A DNA stretch of 64,000 nt, from contig CAOLHI010001850.1 in assembly GCA_948474755.1 (NCBI GenBank), positions 62,001 through 126,000 of the forward strand, read 5' to 3'. Positions 33,270 to 44,435 of the stretch are shown one piece after another; position 1 is the stretch's first letter, and every line of letters begins with the position of its first letter. The position numbers and the translations under genes were made by a program. The notes under the pieces are model-generated. The model did no database searches. It saw only the letters and a program-made list of their open reading frames with translations, and was not told where the DNA came from. This DNA comes from Ctenosaura bakeri (taxonomy: Eukaryota; Chordata; Lepidosauria; Squamata; Iguanidae).

Positions 33270-33790
33270 CCTTTTTTGAGAGGAGGTATGCATTTTGACA
33301 GTTACACTTGTGCATTTTTCCTTGCTTCTGTACTACGTAACCCTTGGGAGTCCCATCTTCCATCGGCTGTGGCCTGGAGGGGGTGCACCCAGCTCAGGGG
33401 CTCCCAGGTGAGCCAGCCATGGGCATTGGGGTTACCAAGCAGCGGTTATCTGAGTAGCATTAGTTGTTTAGGGGCCTGGTTCTGCCCTTTGTTTATAAGG
33501 GGGGGGTTTTGGACCCCAGCACCAAAAGGACTGGGTACCATCTGCTCTGTCACTGACCACTAATAAAGCTGACCCCTTCTATTGGATTTGCCGGTGTGTG
33601 TCAATCCCAGAGCAGGAGCTAATCTGGGGATCTGGATTACCAGCCCTGCATTGAATCAATTGTTTTGGGGCCCAGGTCTATCCTTGGCTCTGAAAGGATG
33701 CTGGACCCCATCAGCGAAAAGGCTGGAAAGCATCCCTGCTGTCTACCCTGTATCCCTGGCCATTGCTAAAACTGATCTTATAGAAGTTAA
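33270..33790 (+). repeat. Possible LTR with an internal duplication
   Basis: TTTGTTTATAAGGGGG (TATA-like, about 33492) and CACTAATAAAGCTGACC (33558). GGGGCCTGGTTCTGCC...GGACCCCAGCACCAAAAGG (33472-33530) recurs as GGGGCCCAGGTCTATCC...GGACCCCATCAGCGAAAAGG (33666-33722). No ends found. Confidence 0.4.
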
Positions 33791-35019
33791 GTTGCTCAGA
33801 ACCAAAAAGAACTCTTGGGAAGGCCTGGAATTACAGTTATGTCCTCTGTTTCGAGGGGGGATGCATTCCAGGACTTGCCATGGGTAACAAAAGACGCAGA
33901 CAATAGCAAATACTTTTTTTTTTAAAGTAAGATGAATGACAGTGATAAAAATGTGAGACAGCCCAGACAATGCAAGACAGGATGAGAGCGTGAGCAAACA
34001 GCGTACCATTTCTGGAATTTTCCGTTCTGTTCCATTTTCCAGGTCATATTGCGCAGCAAATTCCATTCCATTTATATTTTCTGTTTATTATTTTGATTTC
34101 CATTTCATTTCCATTAAATTCAAATTAGCATTTTGAGACCTCATTTAAGAGCAGGTAGGTGAAATTGCATATATCTGTTCACACACATAAGGGAAACGTA
34201 TCATGCTCTCATTTCCAGAACCAAAAAGGTCTCATAACCTTTTTTGGTGGTGAATCTGTTCTGGGTTGTACATTTTAAACGTACTCTCCGAGGTCCTGAA
34301 CGTACTTTGGAGGACAGAAGAGTTCAGAACCTTGGTTAGCTCCTTTGAAGTTCAGACTAAATCCCAGAATGGATTTACTAATCTACTGCTACTGCCGTGG
34401 AACTACCAGCTGTCCCTGATTTGTTCAAGGAGCATGGCCAGGGATGCCCAAAGAAGCCAGTTTTTGCAAATCCCAGCATGGGTAAGCTTGAGATTCCTCT
34501 CTTGGCCTGACGTGGAGATGGGACCTAACTTATCCACCAGAGTTTTTACTTTCTCCAAACAATGGCAACATTGTTTTAGTTTTTTTTAAAAAGAAAAACC
34601 CACATAATATCTTTTTAAAAGCATATTTTTAGAGGAAACCCATTTGTGGTATTCCAGGGGAAGGGACTGGAGGCTCTCTGCCAGGGTGCATGCAATGGGG
34701 GGGGGCATTTTCCTTGCCCAGCCTCAATGTGTTTCTATCCCCAAGTCTTTTCAGATTTGGGTCACACAGGAAATTCAACTGGTGCTGACCTGACATCCTT
34801 ATCAGTGCCAGATCAAGACATTTTTATGCTCCCAGGCATTGCAACTGTGAACATACCTTCTGTTGGCTGAAGACTCCTGTTCTTTGCTACCTCTGAGCCT
34901 TGATTAATGGGCTGGTAGTACGGTTTGTAGTACGGTTGATTTTGAGTTCTCGGGTCTGTTTGCTGCCTGGAAAGGACGAAAGATAGGCTATGTGACAAGA
35001 ACAGCCCACACTGAAGATA

Positions 35020-35375
35020 ACTGTACCCTCAGCTGTCCTGCTTTGGCAGGTAGAGTTCTATAGATCTTCCACTGTTCCGCTTTTTCATCTGTGTTTAAAA
35101 TGTCCCAGATTCTTCCTCTTTTCCCCACTTTCTCTCTTTGCTCTCAGCTTACTTCTGCTGTTGCAAACGGAATTCAAAGGGCAAAAGGAGTTTCTACTCA
35201 ATTAATCTGGCAGAAGGGAGAAGAGAAACTCAGGGAGGAATCTTGTTATATTCTGCAAACTCGGGCAAAGCAAACTGCTGCAACCTTTCCCAGCTTGTGT
35301 TTTGACTCATAAACAACTTTTGCCACCTTGCCCACATTTTGGTGCTGCTATCGTGCTTTTCACCTCTGAAATGCA
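35020..35375 (+). repeat. Dispersed repeat U, copy 1
   Basis: CAGCTGTCCTGCTTTGGCAG, TTTAAAATGTCCCAG, CAAAGCAAACTGCTGCAACC. Shared with 36.05, 51.1, 51.5, 62.3/63.3 and reverse 38.2 kb. Confidence 0.65.
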
Positions 35376-35419
35376 GTTGGAGATTTTTGTCCAATTCAGT
35401 TCAAAGATGGGGAAGCAGA

Positions 35420-35640
35420 GCTGCACGTGGGGTGCAGTTATGTACTGATGTGCACGGTACATGGATACTCATTTCACATTGCGTGTAGATTTGTACAGCA
35501 CATGGATGTACAGACGCATTTTGTTATGTGCCCATTTGCACATTTGGTGTCTTGTTTCAGTTGTGCAACGTTACCATTCAGCATGAATGTTGCATAGCAC
35601 AATTAATGCACAGCTCTGCATGTGAAGATTTATGTAGTTG
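35420..35640. repeat. TGCA-rich degenerate tract
   Basis: GTGCAGTTATGTACTGATG, GTACATGG and GCACATTTGG words; similar style to 2.2, 12.7 and 58.4 kb. Confidence 0.4.
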
Positions 35641-36048
35641 ACCCTCCACATTTATGGGTTTGACCCTTGTGGATTTGACTATTCAAGGATTATTTCCTGG
35701 TGCTTCGGCTTCCCTCGCATGCTCTCTCACACTTGAGGGTGGGCAGGGGAGCAGGAGGAGGCAGGGCACATGTGTGAATTTCCTTGCACACTGACTGAGG
35801 TGGGCAGGTGGGTGAAGGGGATGGGATGAGGGAATTGGGGGAGAAAGAGCATGTCCATACGTTCGCTCACTCATTCAGGTTGGAAAGGGATGGTATAGGT
35901 GTTTTTTCCACTTTGTAAGGGTCCTACACCCCTAACAACCATTAACATAGAAAGCTCACTGTACTACTATGTAGTCCCCGGTGTGAGACCTCAGCAGGGT
36001 GTGTGAGTGTTAATCAGCCATCACACACTTTGACGAGCTGGAAAGAAG

Positions 36049-36628
36049 ACGCGTACCCTCCAACTGTCCAAATTTGGCAGAGGTAGTCTTGATGATCTTC
36101 TGATCATCCCACTTTCTCAGCTGCTGTTAAAATGTTCCAGTTTCTCTCTGCTCCATCCTCTTTCCCTTTTTGTCCTCAGCTATTTGCTGCAAACTGAATC
36201 CAAAGCACAAAAAGTCATTTGCATTCCACTAACCCAGCTGGGGGAGAGGAGGGGCTGGAATCTTCCCCCTTCCAGGAGGCTCAGGCAAAAGCAAACTGCT
36301 GCAGGTTGTCCTGGCTTGTGTGTTCTTCGGCCATTTCCGCACTACACTGTTACAGTGCTATTATCCCACTTTCAACCTCCTATGGAATCCTGGAGTTTGC
36401 AGTTTAGGGAGGGGGCCTTTAGACTTTTAGCCAGAGAGCTCTTTGGCCTCAGGAAACTGCAAACCCATCCACTGGAGGTTGAAAGTGGAATAATAGTATT
36501 GAAACAGTGCAGTGCAGAAACAGTCTTCCTCATTAATACCTTTGGTTATCTTGACCATACTCTGATGTTGCTTGCCCACAGATTTCATGTTTTTCACCTG
36601 TAAAATGTTGGAGGCTATGCAAACAGCT
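36049..36628 (+). repeat. Dispersed repeat U, copy 2, split by a MITE
   Basis: CTCCAACTGTCCAAATTTGG to GGCTTGTGTGTTCTTC, then after the MITE CCTCATTAATACC to CACCTGTAAAATG. The copy at 51.5 kb is continuous across this point. Confidence 0.7.
36329..36525. mobile_element. Palindromic MITE, family P, copy 13
   Basis: Target duplication TTC (36326-36328 and 36526-36528). Ends GGCCATTTCCGCACTACAC and GTGCAGTGCAGAAACAGTC. Confidence 0.92.
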
Positions 36629-37203
36629 GTTGAATGAATCCACCTTTGGTGGAACAAAGTGAAAACATGATGCATTCATGTGTCTGGCAAGCATGACTCA
36701 CGCTTGTGGGGCTGCCAGCCCTTCTCTTTCCTTCTCTCACTGTCAGGTTGGTTCTTGCCCTTCCAAAATGGCTTAAGCTTATTTTTTATCCATTTTTTGC
36801 ATATTTGGGGCAGGTTCCCCTTCATCCCAAATGCAGCCGTTGTGTTCCAAAATTAGTTCTTCTGGCTCAGAAGGGCCACCTACGCTTTTCTAAGCATTGG
36901 CTTCGAAGAAAGATGCTTGGCCTGAGTCACTGCCTGGGCATTATAGTTTTTGGTATCGGGGCCCAAAATAAATACTCAATGGGCCTGCAAAGGAAGCCAG
37001 TGTGCACAAGGAGAAATGGGTAAGGCAGGTGGCAGTTCTCAGTGGCACTTCATTTACCTGCCAGGAAGCTTGTGGTGTGGCTGTTGGGGGGGCATGAGTG
37101 ACCGTCTGTATCCTGAAGCATTTCACAGGTGAAAACCCAGACGCAGGGCCAAGCAAGATCAAAGTATGGTCAAGAAAGCAAAAATTATTAATGACGAATG
37201 TTA

Positions 37204-38192
37204 TCCATGATTCAACAGTGTGATGCAGCAGCTAAAAAAGCCAATGCAATTCTAGGCTGCCTCAATGGGAGTGTAGCATCTAGGATGAGGGAAGTAATTG
37301 GACCACTCTATTCTGCTTTGGTCAGACCCCACTTGGAATAATCATAGAAAAGGTTAAGAGGGGACATGATAGCCATGTTTAAATATTTGAAGGGATGCCA
37401 TGTAGAGGAGGGAGTGAGCTTGTTTTCTGCTGCTCCAGAGACCAGGACAAGGAGCAATGGATTCAAGCTGCAGGAAAGGAGATTCCACCTGAACCTCAGG
37501 AAGAACTTCCTGACCGTCAGAGCTGTCCGGCAGTGAAATCTACTGCCTTGGAATGTAGTAGAGTCTCCTTCTTTGGAGGTTTTAAGCAGAGGCTGGATGG
37601 CCATCTGTCAAAGGGAGTGCTTTGAGGGTGTTCCTGCATGGCAGGGAGTTGGACTGGATGACCCCTGGGGTCTCTTCCAACTCTACATTTCTATGATTCT
37701 ATGTCCAGTTCTGGGTGCTACAGTTCAGGAAAGGTATTGACAAACTGGAAGGTGGCCAGAGAAGTGCAACTAAAATGTTCAAAGGCCTGAAAACCATAAA
37801 TCACTCTGAGGAGCAGCTCAGGGAGCTGGGGATGTTTAGCCTGGAGAAGAGACCGTTAACAGGTGACATTTCAATATTTGAACGGATGTCATACGCAGGA
37901 TGGAGTAAGCTTGTTTTCTGTTGCTGCAGAGAGTAGGACATGGAGGAATGGATTCAAACTTCAGGAAAAGAAATTCCACCTAAATATTAGGAAGAACTTC
38001 CTGATGGTAAGAGATGTTTGACAGTGGAATACAGTGCCCCAGAATGTGGTGGAGTCTCCTTCTTTGGAGGTTTTTAAGCAGAGGTTGGATGGCCGTCTGC
38101 CAGGAGAGCTTTTAGTGTGTCTTTCTGCCTGGCAGAAGGGAGTTGGACTGGATGGCCCTTGGAGGTCTCTTCCAACCCTATGTTGCTATGAG
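37204..38192 (+). mobile_element. CR1 LINE, split by a younger CR1
   Basis: CAACAGTGTGATGCAGCAGC to CCACTTGGAAT (about 37341), resuming at TGTCCAGTTCTGGGTGC (about 37703) and ending CCTATGTTGCTATGAG. The older copy is more diverged than the insert. Confidence 0.85.
37345..37702 (+). mobile_element. Younger CR1 inside older CR1
   Basis: GAAAAGGTTAAGAGGGGAC to ACATTTCTATGATTCTA; close to the consensus of young copies. Confidence 0.88.
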
Positions 38193-38221
38193 AAAGAACG
38201 GGCAAGCTATGAGAGCCTGTG

Positions 38222-38430
38222 ACAGTTTGCTTTCCCTTGAGTCTCCTCTGTCCTTCCACTGAATTAATTGAGTGCCAGCTGCTTTCACATTTGAACTCAG
38301 TTTGCAGAAACTGAAGGGAGCTGAGGATAAAGAGAGAAACTGGGAAGAGCTGTATTAAAAGCATATTAAAAGCAGCTGAAAAAGCAGGAGGACAGAGGAT
38401 TAATCCGAACTGTCTCTGCCAAATTGAGAT
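38222..38430 (-). repeat. Dispersed repeat U, reverse copy
   Basis: GAACTCAGTTTGCAGAAACTG, GAGGATAAAGAGAGAAACTGG, AAAGCAGCTGAAAAAGCAGG: reverse complements of repeat U blocks. Confidence 0.6.
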
Positions 38431-38493
38431 AGCTCAAAGGTGTGATTGCCGTTTCATTTCCCTGCATCAGGTAAGATAAAGGGTGATGCCATA

Positions 38494-38637
38494 GGCCATT
38501 TCCGCACGAGACTGTTACAGCGCTATGATTCCACTTGCAACATCCAGCTGGCTCCTCCCGAAACTGCAAACCCCAGGATTCCATAGGATGTTGTAAGTGG
38601 AATCATAGCGCTATAACAGTATCGTATGGAAATGGCC
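38494..38637. mobile_element. Palindromic MITE, family P, copy 14
   Basis: Target duplication ATA (38491-38493 and 38638-38640). The left arm has lost the CTATGGAATCCTGGGG block; 144 bp. Confidence 0.94.
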
Positions 38638-41013
38638 ATAAAGCAGGGTTGGGGAACTGAGAGAGGCTTGGAGAACACATTAACACCCCAGAAGACCTTG
38701 GTGGGCCACATCCCTTCATCACACACACAAGAAATAAAAATAAAGTTTTCTCATAGTGAGATGTTTGCCCTGTTTTTGGGCTGGGACCCAGGAGAGCCTC
38801 TTTCCACAACAGAAGTCACTTCTTGTTCTCTTCTCATGCAGGCTGCCTTCCACATTTGCAGATTTGACTTTTATTTATGGGCTTAGTTATTTGCAAGTGT
38901 CCCCCAGCTCAAGCACTTCTTTTCCAGGGGAACGTTCTCTCTTGGCAGCTCCAGTCTGGCTGCACAGCCCTTTAAAAAGCCACCTCTGGTCCTCCTCTTC
39001 GTCCTCCTCTTCCACCAACCAGGCCAGCCAAAGATGGGTCACAGCCCAATTTCTCAGCACCACAACCCTCTCCCAATGCGCCCCCCATACATCCAAGGAG
39101 AGGGAGTATAAGACCACCATGCCAAACCCACCCCCCTTCCCTGTCCTTTCCCTTACCTGCTTTGGACCCTGGGTGCATGCTCTCCCCACTGTGTTTCGGC
39201 CCCCTTCCCACCGAGTCACATTTATTTAAATATTTGTGATTTTTCCACTTTTGCAGGTGGGGCAAAAGGTGGGGCAAAAGGTACATTCACATTCCCTGTG
39301 ATTGTAGAGTAAAGACTATATATTTAAAAAAGACTTCACCCTGACCTAAAATGTACCAGGGGGCTGAAAATGTGGCAACCTTTTAACCATGCCCCAGAGG
39401 GCAATTGGGGGCAATTTTAATTTTTTTCAAGCAGCCTGAGGGGGCACCTTTTGCCCCACCGTGCCATAAAATGAAGCCACCTTTAGCCTCAGGTGATAGG
39501 AATGGAAAGAGTATTCAACCACATTTCTCAATCCATAATGAAAAATATGTTTCCAAACCACAAGAATTCCCTTCTAAGGAAACCTATATATCATAAGATT
39601 TTGATCTGCGTGGGAGTTTCTGCTCAAAATTAATCCAAAATGTGAACAGAATGTTATCTTTTTTTGTGCAGAAAAGAACATCCCTGCACAGAGCAACTTG
39701 TTTTCTGTGCACCCTCCATCCCCCAGTATGGGTTTTTGAAGAAAGTCCAGAAATGTGAATAGTCTCCAAAACTGCAGTTTTCAAGAACTTTCAAGAACAG
39801 TGGGCAGAAAACTGATTAAATTATTCATCCTTGCCTAGGAGAATGAAATGAAAAAAGATTTATATTCCCTACTTTTTAGTGATGGAGAAGGGCCTGAAAA
39901 TTTTGGTTCTCCGTCAGTTGTCCAGAGCCAAGACTCCGTTGTACAACTTGATTCAATGTCAGATTTTCCCCTAAAGAAATTTTTGACATAAAGGTACCCC
40001 CTGCCAAAGCCCATAAACAGCTTTTGCTGTACTTTCCAGTTCCACGGCTGCTGCTGTTTCAATCTTCTTTTTAAAATGTGACTCTTATTTGCCAACCAAT
40101 TAGGGACCTGGCAGGGAATCCCAACCAATCAGGGATGCCTACCAATTAGGGAACCTGCAGGGGATCCACATTAACCAGGGATCGTGCAGAGAATTCAACT
40201 GTGGTTTGGAATGGAGATTTGAGGACTCGGCAGTTTGCACCGATCACTCATCGCATGGGGACTTTGCAGTTTTGTTGGTGTTTCTGTTGCTAGTAAGTAA
40301 AGCACGCATCCCTACTCCCCCCCCGAAATGAGATTTTTTTTTTTTTTGTCTAGCACAGCTGCTGTAATCTTCCTAAGAAAGGGAGTGGCTGGTTTTGGAA
40401 ATCTGATCCAATTTCCTTCACGTTCCTCAAGGGCCTGATATAAGTGTTAATGTCCACCAAAAAAAAAGTTGTAACTGTCCTCATTATGAAACCTTGGTTT
40501 CCATCTGTTTGGCCGGTGACACCATGGTGAAAAGCACAAATTGGCAATAAGAACATGTCGATAATTAATTACATATTGACCTGGAGTCAGAAGAGGCAGT
40601 GAACGCTAAAGACCACAGTTTAGCTACCCCCCTCCAAAATGCATCATTTTAAAGCTCTGTGTTTTCTCCAGGGATTTAATTTCTGCTTTGCGAGCAAAAG
40701 GATATGTCAGGGACAAGGTTTTATTGTTCGGGAATCCGGCTGTAGCTCTTCACAACACAGTCAATTGAGCCGGTTGCCCTTTGCTTGTATCCAGCGCCCC
40801 TCTTAATTCTTAACCCTTTGGAAAGAGAAGCCTTTTTTTATATTGTAAAGATGCGGACAAGCAGTACTTCCTAAGAAACCCAAGAAGTGGCTTGAGATAA
40901 GTTTGGTTTTATGTTTGGCAAAGTATTGCCAATTAAGGAACATCTCAGGCCCCAAGGTTTCCTGGCCAACCTCTGTGATCTAGGGAGCGCGTAGTTAATG
41001 ACATAACTATGCT

Positions 41014-41107
41014 CAGAATCTGTGAGCAACTGTGGTCGGCATTTAATACATCACACCTAATGACATGTTATGTCTTAAATACCGACCATAGTTGCTCACA
41101 GATTCTG
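41014..41107. repeat. 94-bp inverted repeat, unrelated to families P and G
   Basis: CAGAATCTGTGAGCAACTGT...CGGCATTTAA pairs with TTAAATACCGACC...GCTCACAGATTCTG; arms about 38 bp with four or so mismatches. ATGACATAAC just outside the left arm resembles the loop's ATGACATGTTATG. Confidence 0.88.
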
Positions 41108-41227
41108 ATTACATACACATATGCAAACACACACTTTCCTGTTTGGAAATTAGGAGAGAAATCTTAGCTTAGAGATCAAGGTGAAATGAGGGAATTAATC
41201 CCTCTCATTTGCTTGGAGAAACAGGAT

Positions 41228-41710
41228 AGAATCAAAGAATCTTAGGCCATTTCCACACTACGCTCTTATAGCACAATTATTCCACTTTCAACATCCTATG
41301 GAATCCTGGGGTTTGCAGTTTCGGGAGGGGCTGGCTGGAAACTGGACTCTGCAAGCCCCAGGATTCCATCGGATGTTGAAAGTGGAATAATTGCACTATA
41401 AGAGCATGGTGCGGAAATGACCTCAGAGCTGGAAGAGGCCGCAAGGGCTACCCAGTCCAACCACCTTCTGCTATGCAGGAAGACATCACCAAAGCATTCT
41501 CTTTGACCTCCAAAGAAGGAGGAGACTCCACCACGCTCCCAGGCCTTGTATGCTACTCTCACACTGCTCTTACCACCAGGAAGTTCTTCCTAATGTTTAG
41601 GTGGAATCACTGCCACTGAAGTTTGAAGCCACTGCTCCGTGTCCTAGTCTCTGGAGCAGAAGAAAGCAAGTTTGCCCCATCCTCCATGTGACATCCATCC
41701 AAATAGTTAC
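41228..41710 (-). mobile_element. CR1 LINE, split by a MITE
   Basis: Tail ATAGAATCAAAGAATCTTA, then after the MITE GAGCTGGAAGAGGCC through GTCCTAGTCTCTGGAGCAG. Confidence 0.87.
41245..41422. mobile_element. Palindromic MITE, family P, copy 15
   Basis: Flanked by TTA (41242-41244) and TCA (41423-41425), one change from a 3-bp duplication; the CR1 around it requires AATCTTAGAGCTGG. Arms share CTCTTATAG/CTATAAGAG and GCACAATTATTCC/GGAATAATTGCAC (one mismatch). Confidence 0.92.
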
Positions 41711-41711
41711 T

Positions 41712-41935
41712 GTAAATAGGTTGTTGTGAGTTTTCTGGGCTTTGAGTCCATCTTCTATTAGTATTTTCTCTTGACGTTTCGCCTGCATCTGTGGCTGGCA
41801 TCTTCAGAGGATCTGGTGGCATGGAAGTGAGAAAGAATAGATAAGTCTTGTGTAGTCCCTGGGTGGGAGGAAGCAATTTGCACATGTTACGGTTGGCCTA
41901 TTGTTAAATGGGATACCCCCTGGGGGGGTGTTGTT
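41712..41935. repeat. Dispersed repeat, possibly Penelope-like
   Basis: TTTTCTGGGCTTTGAGTCC, CTCTTGACGTTTCGCCTGC, GGCTGGCATCTTCAGAGG. I know this block as common in reptile genomes; the Penelope assignment is from memory and weak. Confidence 0.35.
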
Positions 41936-42046
41936 AGTCAGGGGATATGCAAAACAGTGCATTAGGTACATTAGGAACCCATTGTATTGTTCCCTGTAGA
42001 GGGACCTCCAGGGTCTGGGTGGTGTTCATTGGCATATTTTTGAGTC

Positions 42047-42216
42047 TTAGAATCATAGAATCATAGAAATGTAGAGTTGGAAGAGACCCCAGGGGCCATC
42101 CAGTCCAACCCCCTGCCATGCAGAAACACCCATCAAAGCACTCTCGACAGATGGCCATCAAGCCTCTGCTTAAAAACCTCCAAGGAAGGAGACTCCACCA
42201 CACTCCGAGGCAGCAT
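42047..42216 (-). mobile_element. CR1 LINE, short 3' end
   Basis: AGAATCATAGAATCATAGAA to CACTCCGAGGCAGCA, then another tail fragment at 42217-42240. Confidence 0.9.
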
Positions 42217-42293
42217 AATAGAATCATAGAATCATAGAGTCTTGATTTTCGTGTTCTTTGGTACTGGTAGCCAAATTTTCTGTCAACCTTCTC

Positions 42294-42800
42294 CTAGAAT
42301 CATAGAATCCTAAAATTGGAAGAGATACTCAGGGCCATTCAGTGCAAGCCCCTCCTGCCATGTAGGAAGACACAGTGAAAGCCCTCCCTTTGAGAGATGG
42401 CCATACAGCTTCTGCTTAAAAACCTCCAAAGAAGGAGAGTCCATCACGCTCCATTGAGGCGGCAGCAGATTCCACTGACAAACTGCTCTTATCCTCAAGA
42501 AGTTCTTGCCAAGGTTTAAGGAGTTTCTTTTCCTGAAGTTTGAAGCCATTGCTCCATGTCCTAGTCTCTGGAGCATCAGAAAACAAACTTGTTCCATCTT
42601 CCATATGACAACTTTTCAAATATACAAACATAGCTATCATGTCCTCTCTGAACCTTCTCTTCCCCAGGATAAACATACCCAGCTCCCTACACTGCTCCTC
42701 TCAGAAGTTCATGGTTTCTAGGCCTTTCACAACTTTGATTGTCCTTCTCTGGACACCTTCCAGCTTGTGAATATCCTTCCTTAGTTGTGGTGTCCAAGGA
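42294..42800 (-). mobile_element. CR1 LINE, older copy
   Basis: AGAATCATAGAATCCTAAAATTGG to CTTAGTTGTGGTGTCC; carries ELGMFILGKRRFRED-like diverged protein pieces. Confidence 0.85.
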
Positions 42801-43389
42801 TAAGGAACATTTAATCTAGCCCTATTTGCTTCTAGCCAGAAGGTGGATAAACAGTAGAGCTGAATGTAAGCCCTGGGACCACAATGACTTGGATGAAGAA
42901 GGAAGCTAACTAAGCAAGTAGATGGACCTCTTTGGAAACTGCAGCAACAGACCGCTTAAGTCTAGCAATTTGTAGCAACCTGCTGTTCTACGAAATGAGC
43001 TGGAAGTTTGAACACACACCCCTTTCCTCTTGCTGGGAGCAGAGTCCCCGAAGACCAGGGAATTTGCACTCCTCTCTCCCACTTGGTAACAACCCATGAA
43101 AACCAGAGACCCAGGGGCAAACCCTGAGTTCTGGCAACCCCTGCCGTGTACTTTAAATCCATATTTGTTTTGCCCCACTGCCATCTCTGGCCAAAAAGGT
43201 TTATAAATATTACCATGGCATTTTGGACTTTCAGACTGCCTGGACTAATTTCTGAAGTGAATTTGAGTCCCTGGGAATTCCACATAATTTTGCACATGGA
43301 TGATGTGGACGTATTTCCTAACAAATTAATAGAAGTTGCCACCATGAATTTGCAAGACTTGGGCCATAGTGCAGCTATTACGGCACTTT

Positions 43390-44048
43390 GGCCCTTTTCG
43401 CAGTGCCGGCGCTTGCGCGACGGAGGAGGGCGGCTCGTGCAAGAAGCCTTCTCCGGGAGGCTGCCGCTTCCCCCCTCCTTCCTTCCACAGGCGAAGGAAC
43501 GAGCGAGGAAGCGGCAACCTCCCGGAGGCGGCGGCGGCAGCTCGTGTGTCTGTCCATCCCCCCCCGCACGCGCGAGAAAGGCGCTTGTCGCGTCCGCCCC
43601 CCCGCGTGCATGCGCGCGCGAAGCAGGACGTGTCGCGTCCGTCGCGCTAGCGCCCCGCCCCATCCCTTCCTTCCGCAGGGGCGGAGGGAAGGAAGCGCGA
43701 CCCGGCCGGCTCCCCGACGCTCCGCACAAGAGGTAAGTGCGCGCGGGCGCCGGGAGCGTTGTGCGAGCGCGGGTGATTTTCGCTTTGAAGCGAAAATCAA
43801 AAAACCTGCGCTCGCGCCGCTTCAGCCCTGTGAGCCCAGCGGAAGTGGGAGTGCGTCGTGCAGAGCGACGCTCCCACTCCCGCGAGGCTCACGGGGCTGT
43901 CGCGCGAGAAAAGGCCCATGCGAATATGATTCCACTTTCAACATCCTACGGAATCCTGGGGTTTGCAGTTTCAGGAGGGGCTGGCTGGATTCCGGAAGAG
44001 GTTGAAAGTGGAATCATAGTGCCATAACAGTCCCATGCAGAAATGGCC
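43390..44048. mobile_element. Chimeric element: family G left, family P right
   Basis: Left end GGCCCTTTTCGCAGTGCC and CpG-rich body to GAGAAAAGGCCCATGCG (43924), then without a break the family P sequence ATATGATTCCACTTTCAAC to the P-type end ATGCAGAAATGGCC. Flanks TTT and TTG could be a worn 3-bp duplication for the whole unit. The 255-codon minus and 196/205-codon plus frames here are GC artefacts. Confidence 0.8.
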
Positions 44049-44177
44049 TTGGGCAGAGTCTTTTGGAGGTATTTCATTCAGAGGATCACCAAAACTGAAG
44101 CTGACTTCACAGCACATAGCCACAACAAATGTGCATTTTTAAACTCTCTGTTTTTTTCCCTGGGCATTGTATATGTT

Positions 44178-44360
44178 GATGTTGGAGCTGGGGTTGTGGT
44201 TTGAATGTTGGATGAGTACTCCAAGAGACCGCGGATCAAATATCCACTCGGCCATGGAAATCCACGGCGTGACCTTGGGCAAGTCACACTCTTTCAGCCT
44301 CAAAGGAAGGCAATGGCAAACATCCTCTGAAGAAATCTAGCCAAGGAAACCTTGTTTTTG
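44178..44360 (+). repeat. SINE family A
   Basis: GGGTTGTGGTTTGAATGTTGG, CGGCCATGGAAATCCACGG, CTTTCAGCCTCAAAGGAAGG. A second head (GAGCGTGGCGTAATGGC) follows at 44364, and then GGGGCTTTTTCGCACTGCAC, a possible lone family G/P end. Confidence 0.72.
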
Positions 44361-44435
44361 AGAGTGAGCGTGGCGTAATGGCTTTTGAGTCTTGGCTTAG
44401 AACTCCTGGGGCTTTTTCGCACTGCACAATCATAG

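Noticed and set aside
42962..43729. 255-codon minus-strand frame, and the 226-, 218-, 205- and 196-codon frames nearby in CpG-rich DNA
   Set aside because: They lie in the CpG-rich G elements, read R/A/P/G-rich low-complexity protein on both strands, and are not conserved in frame between copies.
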